Source of the DNA: Symbiodinium natans
Taxonomy: Eukaryota; Sar; Dinophyceae; Suessiales; Symbiodiniaceae
Direction of reading: 5' to 3'
Length of the DNA: 64,000 bases
Assembly (NCBI GenBank): GCA_905221605.1
Contig: CAJNDS010002402.1
Location: 310,001-374,000 of the forward strand
Position numbers and translations under genes: made by a program. This document shows, piece by piece, positions 43,503 through 54,990 of the stretch; position 1 is the first letter of the stretch; every line of letters begins with the position of its first letter. The notes beneath the pieces are model-generated. The model saw only the letters and a list, made by a program, of their open reading frames with translations. It searched no databases and was not told the DNA's origin.

Positions 43503-44298
43503 ATGGTGCAGAAGATTGGAGAAGCATGGTATTGCCAGCCCGAGCCAGGTCGCAAAGCTACAGGCCTCGTTGCCGACTCCTTCTCTGGATCACCCTGCGT
43601 GCCAGCTTTTGTTTCGGCGCAGGCCTCGCAATCTTCTATGAGGGAGCTGACGAAGAAGAACGGCCCGCTGTGGGAGTACTACGAAGAACTGATGCGTCAG
43701 GACTCACGGCCACCGAACGCTGGAAGCACTTCGGAAGCACATGCCTGGGCGCAGGAGCAAGGTCTCCAGATGATGGTTCATCAACATGAGCCGGGAGTTC
43801 CGCTTTGCTTCATCTATTCAAGCTCGGACAGGACCCTTGAATGCCGAATTTTCCTTTCCAGGGTTCTTTGATGAACATCCAATCTTGCCATATCTTGCCC
43901 TGCCAGGATAGCACCAGCGGCTCAGATCGAGCGCTACATCGATGAGTGCAGAATGCGGCTCGACCAGCTCGAAAGCCAGGAGCGCGCACCCGGTAAATCA
44001 GACCTGAGCACTTTGTACACGAGTGTGTATCTCACCAAAGATCCGGTTCTTGTGTCAGAACGTGCAGTTTCAATGGAGGCCCCTGATCCTCGGCAACTTT
44101 GCTTCGAGAATTCTGGCCACGTGGCCCATCGCACTGGGGCGACTGAAGCTTCCCGGATGCAGTTCATGGCGACACAAAGAAGCATGCTGCACCCCGCGGA
44201 ATGAAACCCATGAAACGAAACCAACCATGAGACGACATTCCGTTGTAGCAAGTGCAAGCACCACATCTCAAGGAAGAGTACTGGAAGATGGTCCATGA
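43503..44298 (+). CDS. Unknown exons
   Basis: 43503-43871 is open for 122 residues and reads like protein (SSMRELTKKNGPLWEYYEEL, then AHAWAQEQGLQMMVHQHEPG). About 43900-43995 in the next frame reads AQIERYIDECRMRLDQLESQ, a coiled coil. About 44040-44210 reads VQFQWRPLILGNFASRILAT. Frame changes between them would need two introns. I recognise no domain. Confidence 0.35.
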
Positions 44299-44320
44299 CT
44301 TCTGGAGACAGGCCCTGTTT

Positions 44321-45180
44321 TGCTGATGCCATTTGATGCCATGCATTTTTCTCGCAGCCGAAGTCTGCATTTGTGCAGGGGTCCTTAGCACATTATCGCA
44401 TGATGGTCTTTGGCCACATGGGTGTTGTTGAAAGAGGTGCTTGCATTGGGTTCTGCAATTGTCTGTACCACATGTGTCGCTAAGTTCAAGTTCTCAAGCA
44501 CTTTTCGTGCAGCAATGTGGTCAATTTTCAGAATACACATGTGATCTGCTTCAATACGCAGCGGATTTTTCTGAGTCTCACGCAGCTGCAGAGCGGGCTC
44601 AGTTCCGCGATTCTCAACGAATTAGAGCTGCACTACATGCGGCTCTCGTTCGGGCATTGTCCAAGACATGCCAAGCAGTTTCAATTCCGCGTCTTGCGCG
44701 TGAATTTCGTGAATTCCCCTGTCCCTTGCCATGACAGCAGGGGCGGGGAGGTGCCCCGACGGTCCCAGCGAGGCCTGAGCTTCCAATGGCGCAGTTAGGT
44801 TCGCTTGTCAGCAGTATTTCAGAGCTTTTCTCTTGTCTCGATTCGGCCTCGTGTTAAGCCCGTACTGAAGAGCAGGACGGGAGACTGGGGCTAATGAGCA
44901 GTAGGTCGATTGTCAGCAGTGCAGCCACATGCGCGGGCTTGCAGCTTGGTGGATGCATTCTCAGTTTCAGGATCTGCAGCTGGCGCGGGCTTCGAGTCAA
45001 ACACGTGCTGCTGAACATGTGTTGCATGGTTTTGGACGGGCAGACCAAGAAATACTGTCGAGCCCCGTGCAGATCTGGTAGCCATCGTGCTGCCCTGCAA
45101 GTTCTGGAGCGCAGGATGCGAGGGCTAATCGCAAGTCCCTGAATCCCTCAACCTTAAGACCCTTCAAGCCTAAACACTTG
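44321..45180. other. No firm gene
   Basis: About 44575-44734 reads AAERAQFRDSQRIRAALHAA in one frame, a plausible helical exon. Nothing else is supported. Confidence 0.3.
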
Positions 45181-45184
45181 TGAA

Positions 45185-45297
45185 TCCTCAACCCAAAAAA
45201 CCCTAAAGCCCAAAACCCCGGACCCCCCCGAACCCCAAACCCTAGACTGCCCTAGACGCTAAACCCTAAACCCTCGTCCCCAGACCCCAACCCTAGA
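45185..45297 (-). repeat. Degenerate telomere-like tract (CCCTAAA)
   Basis: CCCTAAAG, AACCCCAAACCCTAGA and CTAAACCCTAAACCCTCG occur in a C-rich, G-poor stretch, which is the complement of TTTAGGG repeats. The orientation is opposite to the tract at 12674. Confidence 0.75.
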
Positions 45298-45541
45298 GTC
45301 AGGCCAGACTTACTGGCTCTTAGTAGGGAATGGAATCCAGAACAGATACACCCCCTTTCTCGCAAGACGACAGCGTTTTTGCTTTTGGCACCTAGCACCG
45401 GCAGCTGTGGCAGGCGGCAGCTTGAACGGAGCTCCGGGATGCTAGGGCCAGCTGTTGTCGAGTTAACACAGGGATAGAGAAGGCCACGACTTACATGGAC
45501 GACTTGGGCCATGTGGGTTTGCAAGCAGCCAGTACGCCTTG

Positions 45542-45991
45542 TTAATTACCAGGTGCACGACGGCTCGCGCGCTTTAATTGCCTTCGATGAATGCTGCAGC
45601 CCATTTCAGCCTCGAGCAACACCGTCTGCCATTCGGCAGCCTTCATTTGGAGCAACTTGATTGCGCTGGATGCTTCGAGAAGTAGCAGTGAGTGAGCTGA
45701 GCTCGAGGCAATGACGTCTGCCACCGTCGCCAAGCTTTCCTTCGTCTCCACAAGCTCCACCATGCTGCTGACCGGCAACTTTTGAATTGTAATGGTGCGA
45801 CATTGAATATACAGTGCACAATTCACAAGCCTCCCCTGACCCGGGTATCCGTCCTCCCATAATGGGTGTCCTGTGTGAGTTGCTGACAAGGCTTGGCTTT
45901 CTTCCACGCTCAGCAATTGCTTGGGGTGTGGCTCGGGCGGCACTGGGAAAGGTAGTATGGAGGCGTCTGCTCGGTGACCAGCCTGTCGCAA
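45542..45991 (-). CDS. Possible minus-strand exon, unknown
   Basis: The last half of this frame reads KLPVSSMVELVETKESLATV, DVIASSSAHSLLLLEASSAI and KLLQMKAAEWQTVLLEAEMG, which is helix-like and well composed. Plus-strand frames here are also open (45814-46134), so strand is not settled. It would be the only minus-strand gene in the window. Confidence 0.25.
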   Translation of the reverse strand: MRQAGHRADASILPFPVPPEPHPKQLLSVEESQALSATHTGHPLWEDGYPGQGRLVNCALYIQCRTITIQKLPVSSMVELVETKESLATVADVIASSSAHSLLLLEASSAIKLLQMKAAEWQTVLLEAEMGCSIHRRQLKRASRRAPGN

Positions 45992-46515
45992 GGTGTGGCA
46001 CGCGTGGCTGGTTTGGCGATGGTGGTGAGGCTAAACCAGAAGAACATCTCCCATGGAGCATAGTGGATGTGCCCTTGTTGCATGCAGCACCACATGACAG
46101 TGGGAGGAATCTACGGACAGACATTGGTTCATGATGTGGTACACTTGTCTCGCATCCTCGAGGCAACCTAATCCTCGAAAAACCGGAAGCAGAATCAGCT
46201 CCCAACTTCATGTGCCAGGCGGCCCTGAGTGGAAGCTGAAGTAGACATAGCCGGTGCTTTGGTGAGATTCTGCTAGGAGCACTTCCTGGGAGCAGCTCTC
46301 TTTCTGACAGCAACATCGCTGGAAGAGTGCTCCGGCATGATAAGATGCTGTCATTCTCTGCTTCAAGGCAGTCTTGCATCCGAGGTTGCAGCGGATGTTT
46401 GTCCCCCAAGCCTTGGCACTCCACCCTAGCAAGGGTGGATCACTTGATGAGTAACTCGGACTCGATGCACAAGTTTAAAGCCTTTGCGAAGCGAAGCTTG
46501 ACGGTGCACGCGTGG

Positions 46516-46576
<61 letters not shown>

Positions 46577-46789
46577 CTCCTGTTTGGAAAATGCACGCGT
46601 TAGGCAAATGCTACCTGCGGCACAGCCCATCCGTTGCTGTGGCTTTAGGTTCAACTGCGCTCTGAGCGCTTTCAGCGCGCTCTGCCACGGCTTTGCGAAT
46701 TGCGGAAAGCTTCAGTGGATCCCAGCACACCCCAAAAGTGCAAACGCTGATGCCAGCCACCGTCTCAGAGCCTTGCACATGTGTAGAGC
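45992..46789. other. Spacer with GT microsatellite
   Basis: No supported gene. Confidence 0.4.
46519..46571. repeat. (GT)n microsatellite
   Basis: About 26 uninterrupted GT units. Confidence 0.95.
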
Positions 46790-47980
46790 ATGGCGTTTCG
46801 CACAGAGAGTGTGGGAGAAACGATGATAAACGTAAGCTACTACGAGATAGGCTTCTCTCTCCAGTGTTTACTCCGAGGCCTCCGTGAGCTGCAGACCTTG
46901 CTTCGGCGTCTCTGCCCAGACCGGAGGCGCCAGGCAATTGAGCGTTGCCTTTCCCTTCACCAGCGTCGCCAGCTGGAACAGTGGATGCTGAGGCCAGGGT
47001 ATTTTGTCAAGGAAGTTTTGAAAGATCGCGTTCATATCCGTTCACTGTTCATCGACTTTCTACTCTAACGGGTGTTTCCGCATATTGCCCAGGAAGCAGC
47101 CGCAGAAGGTGGTCGGAAAGTCCAAAAGGAGGGGAGTCTTGACGGAACGTAGCCTCTGCAAGCGAGCAAATGGAAAGTTCCGTCCATTCGCGCCGGCCTG
47201 AGCATGACGTCTGTGCTAACCAACCTTGACGCTTCGGATCTCCCTTACAATGCGCACGAACTTACACGAACTTAGGTCCACCTTCACGCCGGCCTGTACG
47301 CACAGACACGAACCTGCAGGGATTTGGGCTTGGCAGTGTCAGGAATCGGAACCCTGATCCTCATGCAAGCCCTCTGCAGAGCTGGGAGTTCTCGGGAGTC
47401 AGGGGAGTCAGTCTTTTCTCCCCAAGATCCCCGAGCGATCAAAGTCGTTGCCACTGAGTTGCAGATAGCCATCAAAGAGAGTCTGGCTTCGAGATATCTC
47501 TTGGACAAGAAGATTGGTGTGGTCTTTCGAACCCGCATTGCGATTTGCGATGGCGAGCTTGCCACTCCCACCCGAAGAGATCCGGAGTCTGCCCTGGAAG
47601 ACTGGAGCACGGTTCAACGAGCAGCAGCCATGGGCTTTCGCACAAACCGCGACTCCTGCCAAACGCTCCTGTGCGCCTTGCGCGGTGCACGGACCTCCGA
47701 GCGTGGCTCTGGGGGCATTGAGGGCTCCATCAGCGCCGGGCCTCTAGGTTCGCTGAGCCTTGGCACGAAGATGCTCGAAGCCTTAAGGGAAAGCCTAAGA
47801 GAGTGCCCAAGAAAAGACGACAGGGCTGTGGCATGTTGCGGATGGTTGCGGTGTTCCGGACTTAGGAAGCTCCAGAACTATGGGCCATGCCGCTCTGACA
47901 GTGAGACGGGATGTGCCACCCTCTGTGCTTGTGCAAGCACAGTCCCAGAGAGTGATTGCTTTGCCCAGCACGCAGACTGA
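46790..47980 (+). CDS. Unknown two-exon protein
   Basis: The first open stretch (46790-47068, 92 residues) is Arg/Leu-rich and helical: LLRGLRELQTLLRRLCPDRR, then LSLHQRRQLEQWMLRPGYFV. The second (47324-47980) has a better-composed core: VVATELQIAIKESLASRYLL, then IGVVFRTRIAICDGELATPT and RRDPESALEDWSTVQRAA. The pattern of a beta-like FRTRI strand, DGEL turn, TP, then an acidic helix ExALxDW could be a small alpha/beta DNA-binding-like fold. I cannot name a family. After about residue 115 of the second ORF the composition degrades (Cys/Ser/Gly-rich), so the real exon probably stops there. Confidence 0.4.
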
Positions 47981-48720
47981 AGAAGCATACCGTTGCTTGC
48001 ACAATGCGAACGATACTCGATGGCAGGGCATATGCCAACTGCCGTTTCGGCTACTTAGCACATCCTTCGCTAGTACCGCAGTGAGCGCTGTGAAAGGACA
48101 GAAACAAAAGCTCGGTCATGCCAGGCGGCCAGTTGATCTCCATTTATGGGAAGTTTGTGGAAGTTTGCTGTTCATTTGCATAGATGCACTTTAGATGTTC
48201 ACGTCGTGGGATGTCTGCAAAGCTTTGTCGGCAATTGTGTAGATGAGCGGGGGGCTGTGTTTATTTGGTTTTGCCCCAAGATCTTGAAAGGACAGGCGTC
48301 GGTCGCCCAACGTGGTGCTTGTCAGATCCCGTCAGCATGTGTCGGCCCTTCCAGCTGCGATAGGTTCATGGTGTTCTAGAAGCTATACTGAACGGGCATG
48401 TTACTCTGTTTTATCTTACGCCCACCCGGCCAGCCATCGTGAGACTCGTAAGACCAGAGCGGATGCAGTAGTATGCGATGCTCCAGCTTCTGCCAGTGTA
48501 GGACCAACAGCGCAGAACATTCAGAGAATTGAGATTGGAATGGTCAGGCGGACCCGCAATGGTCTGAAGACAATCGTCGTGTTGACCGGCGCCTTTCTTG
48601 TACCGCGACTACAGCGTTCCAGCACATCAAGATCGAGCTGCTGCTTGCTCCCACGTTGCAGATGGAGTTGCTGTCGGTTGTTTGCTGGCTGTTGCTTATA
48701 ATCGAAAGCACGTGGGAGAT
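47981..48720. other. No supported gene
   Basis: Short ORFs only. Confidence 0.4.
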
Positions 48721-51700
48721 TTCAAGATCTTGACAAGGGGCATGCGATGGGCACCTGCCATTCCACTTCCCATTCATCCCGGCATGCGGGTGGAAGCTTT
48801 GTGGGAAGAAGATCTGCAATGGTACCCAGCCACTGTCCGCCAGGTGGGGTAAAGTGTTCACCCATCCTGTTCGCATGAGTCCTCTTTTGCCCCTCGTCAA
48901 GGAGTTCATGGTTGGCCTGGATCCCTGCAAGCACTCAAGCACTAGTCCCTATTATTGCCTTAGGACGGGATCTTCCTTGTGCACCGGATTCACCTTAGAA
49001 TGGATGTCAGACGTACTGTGTTCACCTTTAGGATCGGAAGTGAGCCAGGCGAACAGGGTGATAGTCCCTTCGTATTCGGAGATTAACGCCCGCGGCACAT
49101 TTTCTTTGCAATGTCTTGGCTCTGCCTGCAAACAGGACTTCCAGAACGGAACTTGTCTTGTACTGTGGGACGACCCAGATGGAGGGCCCGAGCTTTCCCA
49201 TTGTGCAGTTCCAGACCTCCGAATTCTACGTTTGTCCTATTCTCCTGGAGACTTGCCTTCAAACCTGGGCTGGTCATGTTAGGTCACTACAAGCTTGTGT
49301 GTGAGCCGTCAAGGGTTAGAGTCGAGTTTTCCTCGTTGCACAAGTTGCCCTGTCTCGCAGACTCGAGCAAGCAATCCAGGCTGAGCCAGCAGCTTCATGC
49401 GCATATCAGTTTGATCCAGAGCAGCTAGGTGCTAGATAGGTGGATCGAGGGGAGGGCATAGATTCGACAATAGACGGGCGAACGATCTGCTCCGCGGACC
49501 GGAGACTGCCTTAGAAGCGGTCCTCCAGCTGCCAGATCAACTTGCCAAGAAACGCAGCCGGGCGTGCGCGTTCAAACGTCGTTCTCCATCATTGTGGCTT
49601 TCTCGCCCTCTCTTCCCCCCCCTCTCTACTCCCCTCTCTACTCCCCTCTCTACCCCCCTCTCTACCCCCCTCTCTACCCCCCCCCCCTCTCTCCGCTCTC
49701 CCACCCTCTCTCCCACCCTCTCTCCCACCCTCTCTCCCACCCTCTCTCCCACCCTCTCTCCCACCCTCGCTCCCAGCCTCTCTCCCAGCCTTTCTCCCAC
49801 CCACTCTCTCTCACCCACTCTCTCCCACCCTCTCTTACCCACTCTCTGTCACCCTGACCGCATTCCGTCCTACCCACGAGCAGCCGCCTCGCTGACGACA
49901 TCGCCCGCCCGCCTACATTGTGGTCTTAGTGAATTCTTCCGCAGAATTTGATCAGATGCTTAAAACCACGAGCGCACCCACTCGTACCTTCCTTTTCGCA
50001 TGACATCCATGTCCAAATCAACAGCAGCTCGCGTACCCCATGATGTACTATTTTCTTGCTTTGTGATGGTTAGGACACCTGGTGCTCGCAATGTTCGAGG
50101 ACGGCGAGTGGTACAACGCAACAGTTGTCAAGGACGCAGCACAACGGGAGCGAAACTTCTAGATGACAGCCTTTCCGGATGCCACTCAGGACCTATCATT
50201 CTAACTTCCATGCCCAAGCAGACGTGTTTGACTCGGAAGGATCTGCGCAATGGCACATTTATCGTCTCCTGGGATGACCCTGATGGAGGACAAGATGGGA
50301 TACAATATGTAGACGCGCCTGCGGCTGTTTTGAAACCTGATCAAAGCTGAGGACAAACATTTGCGGATTAAAGTGTCGGTTGGTGCTAGACCAAAACAGC
50401 AGGGGACAACTGCGGGAACACCTCGCCTGCCTAGCCATTCCCTTTGCCAATGCATAGGGGATGTGTTGCTGCTTCCGAGCTTGCTTCAGCAGATATCAAG
50501 CCAAAGTTCAAGCGAGGTCCTACAATTGTTGTCGAAAGGGATAATACCCCCTCAAGGAAAAGATGCCCTCAACACAACACGTTGAGTCGATTCTCACAGA
50601 ATGGCTGTGAACCGATGAGTAGACATGAATGTAGAACCCCTAGATGTGGTTTCTCTCGTGTATCGCGTTGGTGAAACGAGCGACCCAGAGCTGGACAGAG
50701 GACCGGAGACGTCGATCTGCGATGCTGAGGAGATGAGGTTTCTTGTATGAAAATTTAAAGCTTTTAAGCAGCAGCAAGGAACCACAACGTGATGCACCTA
50801 GCGCTTGCTGCGTTCTCTGGACAAGACAGGCTTGTGCCGACGTAGTGCGCTCAAATCGCAGGGTTTGATGTGTAGGTTTTGGGCTGAGAGCGTCTTCCTC
50901 TTGAACCCTGAGACCCTTTGCTTGAGAGCCCCTTTGAATTTTGCAGGCTTGGGGTGTGGGATGTAGTTGAAATCTACTTGAAATCTACCGACTTTATCAT
51001 GGCTGGCCCCTGATCATAGCAATGCCAAGAGCAACACTTGCTATTGCCGGCAACAGGCAGACCCGAGACGCTTCAGCAATGCGTCGCCTGAGGATCGTGG
51101 AAGTTGACGATGACTACATGAAAGGGGATTGGGTGGAGGCCATGTTTGAGGCCGATCAGGAATGGTACCCCGGCGTTGTGGAGGACCCAGCTCTCGGGCA
51201 ACACGGTCTCTGCGTGCTGAGTTCATAGCCATGAACAGGAGGTCTTTCCCAACAACACGTTCCTCGTGCAATGGGATGATCCTGACGGCGGACCAGAGAC
51301 AAGTCTCTGTCTGCCGCGATACATGATGCTGGACCTCATTCAGATTTGATGACAGTTGCTACTGTGTGCATCACACCCGATGGCATCCTTGCCGCCTCCA
51401 ACCCAAGGAAGCATCACCAGGTATTCTGTGACTACCAGGCCGAGCAGCGCAGAGTTGATGGCATTCAGAACCTTCAGAACCCGGTTTGTGAAGCTCACAG
51501 CCTCACAGCCTTTCACAGTACATGGAGAGGTGACTTCAAAGCTTCATGTACATTGTGCTTCCAGGTGGGGGACCGAGTGGATGCCAGATCCGCCAGCGGC
51601 GACGCTTGGCTATGGAGTACGGAGCCCACGAAAGCCTAGGAAGCAGCAGACGAAGCACCAAAAGAAGCCAAAGCTTATCAAAGCCTCCTGGGCTTGCAAT

Positions 51701-52460
51701 TCAGTGCCCTCTCCAAATGTCCCATCTTATCGCCCCTGCCCAGGAGCTGCGACCTGCTGTCATTGGAGAAATGCATCCAGACGGTGCGCGTTGAAGTGCA
51801 CTTGCGACAGTCTAAAGTCTAAACCACCTGCAAGTTGGACCAGGTTCTTTCGGAGTGCAATGGGAGACCGACGCATCAGAGGGTCGCCACATCTGCTGGG
51901 CCGAAGAGCCTCAAATCAAGAACAGAGCGATGCGTTACAGCTACCAGGAAATAAGCAACTTTGTCAACTTTGAATGTTGCACGCCGAGGACTTGAAAGGA
52001 GTCAGGCGAGACTACTGCATTGGCGATAGGCCCGCGATGGCTTGCGCTTGTAGTGGTTCTGTAGGGTCATGTTCTCCTCCAGCAGATGCGCAGGGTGGAA
52101 GCACTGTATCCAGGGACCTGGGAATGGCAGAGCGGCATTGTGAGGTTGGGCAGAAACAGAACCAAACTGAAGCAAAGCTGCAGCCTGCAGCTCTTGGGCT
52201 GTGTCACGCTCTCCGCTGGGATCGAGGCGCCAGCTCGAGTATGGTGCCTTCGAGATCCGCTGGGACCAGCCTGGTGATGGGCCGATGTCATCCATGAGTG
52301 TTCCGGTTCCCTGGATAGCTTTGGTGCTTCTTGAGTCAGATGGCTCCGATGCTGTTGTGTGGGCCGGCTAGCTGAGGAAGAGATGTCGCTTCTTCAAGAA
52401 GTAGACGATGAGGAAGCTCCGCTGCTTTCGACGACACAAGACTGCATTTCGAAGGACTGA
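48721..52460 (+). CDS. Protein with five Tudor-like units, each split by an intron
   Basis: Each unit has a first-half exon of the type G-x-x-V-x-A-x-(5-7)-W-x-x-x-x-V and a second-half exon with WDDPDGGPE or a variant. Unit A: GMRVEALWEEDLQWYPATVR (ends 48843) and GTCLVLWDDPDGGPELSHCA (from 49136). Unit B: GHLVLAMFEDGEWYNATVVK (about 50074-50130) and GTFIVSWDDPDGGQDG (from 50240). Unit C: KGDWVEAMFEADQEWYPGVV (ends 51183) and NTFLVQWDDPDGGPETS (from 51239). Unit D: VGDRVDARSASGDAWLW (from 51565) and FGVQWETDASEGRH (from about 51844). Unit E: MRRVEALYPGTWEWQSGIVR (about 52085) and YGAFEIRWDQPGDGP (about 52225). The pattern resembles the Tudor/SMN/Agenet barrel, which binds methylated Lys or Arg on histones or RNA-binding proteins. 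Acidic stretches follow (LLQEVDDEEAPLLS at 52390, then DWFSEDLNEDYTGDQ). No catalytic domain is seen. Confidence 0.6.
49605..49855. repeat. CT/C-rich minisatellite in an intron of the Tudor-like gene
   Basis: Tandem 12-mers, CTCTCTACCCCC changing to CTCTCTCCCACC, about 20 copies. ORFs through it on both strands are spurious. Confidence 0.95.
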
Positions 52461-52465
52461 AGTGT

Positions 52466-53091
52466 CATGAGCAGCCGAGCAGGACTGGTTCAGCGAGGAC
52501 CTGAATGAGGACTACACAGGCGATCAACGCGTTCGCACGTTCTTGGCCGGAGCCCTGCAGTTGTGAGGCGAGGAACCTGATGATTCACCTCCAGCACAAG
52601 AAGAGGCTGCGACTTGGGAGGGTCTTAGGGCATTTTGGGGGTCTTAGGGTTGACTGCAGAGTGAGGCGAGCCTCTTCAAGCTGCCCAGGTCATTTTCCAA
52701 ACGTCCAGCGCAAAGCCGATGGACAAGAGTTGCAAAAGGCTGGAGAAGTCTGGACAGCACCAGTATCTAAACATGTAGCATCAACGATACTGAGTATACT
52801 ACTTCTCTGTGTGCCTCGAGGCAGCTTGCAGGGCTTCCTGAAGTCCAGTGCTCCCCGGTGTGAGATAGGTGAGGCAACGGGTGAGTGTCCTAAACAGCCA
52901 TGATTCTTGACAGAAAGGCGGACTTAACAAGCGGCAAACTACAGAATGTTGAAGCAGAGACTTAAGTCCTCAAGCAAAGAGCCCAGAACATACCAAGGCC
53001 TGTGGGTCCATTCGACTGAGACACAGATGTTTCGGCGAGGGCGTCCGAGCCATTCATCTCGCTTGTGGACGGTTTTCTGCCTAAGTTGAGA
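52466..53091. other. Possible acidic tail exons, otherwise empty
   Basis: 52466-52565 reads AAEQDWFSEDLNEDYTGDQR, then a stop, and the next frame reads EEPDDSPPAQEEAATWE. Both fit an acidic C-terminus of the Tudor-like gene. About 52615-52660 contains GGGTCTTAGGG twice. Confidence 0.3.
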
Positions 53092-54990
53092 AGAGTTCAA
53101 CCCGTGTGGCAAGTGATTCGTGGTTACTCGTGGTTCTTCTTTCGTGCTTTTAAAGTGTGCCGGACTGTGTATCGCAGGTTGCAAACGGGCCACAGCTTAC
53201 CCTGATTCTTGGATGCTCTTGAGCAAATGCCGTCCCCATGCAAGATTGTAGCGCTCAAGAGCAGTCTCTGCAAGGAACCCGCGGCAGAGAGGCCATCGCC
53301 GCAACTGGCGGCAAAGACAAGTCTCCAAGCTCCTGGGGTCGACGGTGATTCGACACCTGCCGTACACCATGCGAAGCAGCAGAGAGTTCATGGAACTTAG
53401 TTCGAGCGAGCTTGTGCCCACAAATTCCGTGGTCTCTTCTAAGGCCTGATTCCGAGCCGGCACTTGGTTCAAAGGCCTGCTGTCGGAGCCAGAAAAGGTG
53501 CCTTCTTGCTCAACTTGTAGCTGGGCTATGGGCTGGCTTCTTCAAGCCATCTCTTTCTTGAGATGGCTTGATGCTCAGAGCTGCCCGCAACTTGCACATT
53601 TTCGACTCCACAACAGGAAGCCATCAGTTCCATTGGATTTCTGCTCGAAGTTTATTCGTTTGGAACTTGGGCTGACGTTTGGCTCAAGGGCGGGCGTTTA
53701 GCCCGCTCCCCACCGCTTTCAACGTCAGCGAGGCACTGTGCGGGAAACCGCTCAGGGGCCAACATGGCCACGGGCCCAGACGGAGTTGCTTCATAGGTCA
53801 TCTACTCCCTTGGGATATTTTACATTTTCCCGTAGTTGGTTTAAGAGGATCATATTCAGGAACATGTTTCAGAAGGTTATAAGACAATATGAGGGCCGCC
53901 CTAGTCTGCTTGAAGTCCTTGTGGTGGTCCCTGCATCTCAGGGCCTTGGGCCTCTTTTCCTGGCCCTGTGTGCCGCAGGGGTGTCAGGCACCGGAGAGTC
54001 GTGCTCGCCATGTCCGGTTCCGGTGATTCTGTGGAGGCCTCCACCAAGCATCGCCCTGGGAGCTCCGGGTGAGGCACGCCGCCTTGGAAGTTTCATCTGG
54101 GGGTTTACGATATTTAGGGTTACCTTTTTGGGGTCCTTACTGTACTATAAGGGGATCCTACAATTTGGGGGTCTATATTAGTTCGATACCATTCAGCACC
54201 GTGGTTGAGGACCTTGAGCGACATCTGGCATCTGACTCGCCCAAGAACTCCAGCCTTGCTGTCCTGGCCTAACCGGACATATCAGAAACTGCAACGATGC
54301 CATTTCTTTTCACTTAGGCAGAGCAGCACCTTTATCAAGAATCTTGACTACAAGCTGAGACTGAGGGCCGGCAGCTTAGAAGGCAAGTCCAGTGTCTGGC
54401 ATCAAGCCAACTTGCTGCCTTCAATGCAGATGCCCTCGGTCCGCGGTTTTAAGTCCGGATGACGATGGGTATGTTTTCGGGCAAAGGGAGGTGAATTTAG
54501 GAGCCACAAAAATGCCTAAATACCTTTCCTCTGCCTGAGACCTCCTGAGACGGTCTTGCTGGGCATGGTGCTTCTCTTGTGATCCGCGCCTTTCCTGGTT
54601 CCCTTGTGCTGAACTTCAGGTGTGCAGTGCATATCCGGGCGAGGCACCTTTCGAAGTGCTTCTCAATGAGGCAGCAGGGCTTTTCTCAACCTTGGAATGT
54701 GGACTCACAGCCCAGGGAGGCAGTGTTGGGCCACAATTACACTTAAAACATTCTCTGGTCAGTGCTTGGCTCAGCAAGGATACAATCCAGAAGGAGCTAG
54801 CGCTTGCACCTCAATCATGGTTGGTGATGCTTCTTTCATTAGCAACATCCGGCCGTCCCACCTCGCAAGCTAAGGTACAAGAAGTGCTTCGAGTACACTG
54901 GTGACCTGCGTTCGGGTGACAATGTGAACCTGAAGGCCACAACAGTGAGATGGTCCCCTTACAACGCACAGCAAGCCTTTAAGACAGGTT
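53092..54990 (+). CDS. Scattered unknown exon candidates
   Basis: 53092-53204 reads VQPVWQVIRGYSWFFFRAFK and a Lys/Arg tail before a stop, which resembles a membrane-proximal segment. 54620-54870 is open (FEVLLNEAAGLFSTLECGLT). 54875-54987 is flanked by AAG and a GT donor, carries 113 bases with consistent phase, and reads YKKCFEYTGDLRSGDNVNLK then ATTVRWSPYNAQQAFKT. None matches a family I know, and whether they share a gene is unknown. Confidence 0.3.
53677..53688 (+). promoter_or_regulatory. Spliced-leader remnant (GTTTGGCTCAAG)
   Basis: TTTGGCTCAAG matches the last 11 bases of the dinoflagellate spliced leader exactly, the longest match in the window. Chance occurrence of an 11-mer in 64 kb is about 0.02 per strand. 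The 67-residue ORF that overlaps it is not recognised, so any retrocopied gene here has decayed or is short. Confidence 0.55.
54099..54180 (+). repeat. Copy 3 of dispersed GGGGGTTTACGA repeat
   Basis: Starts GGGGGTTTACGATATTTAGG. Its second half, ATAAGGGGATCC to GGGGGTCTATAT, is the reverse complement of the core seen at 28357-28417. Confidence 0.55.

Noticed and set aside
45814-46134. Plus ORF of 106 residues
   Set aside because: Plausible composition but no splice context, domain or neighbour. Kept only as an uncertainty about strand in that region.
45606-46424. 272-residue minus-strand ORF
   Set aside because: Composition is Ser/Arg/Cys/His-rich without motif. Another minus frame in the same place is more protein-like and the plus strand is open too.
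49537-49901. ORFs in the CT-rich minisatellite
   Set aside because: Open on both strands in several frames only because the 12-mer repeat lacks stops.
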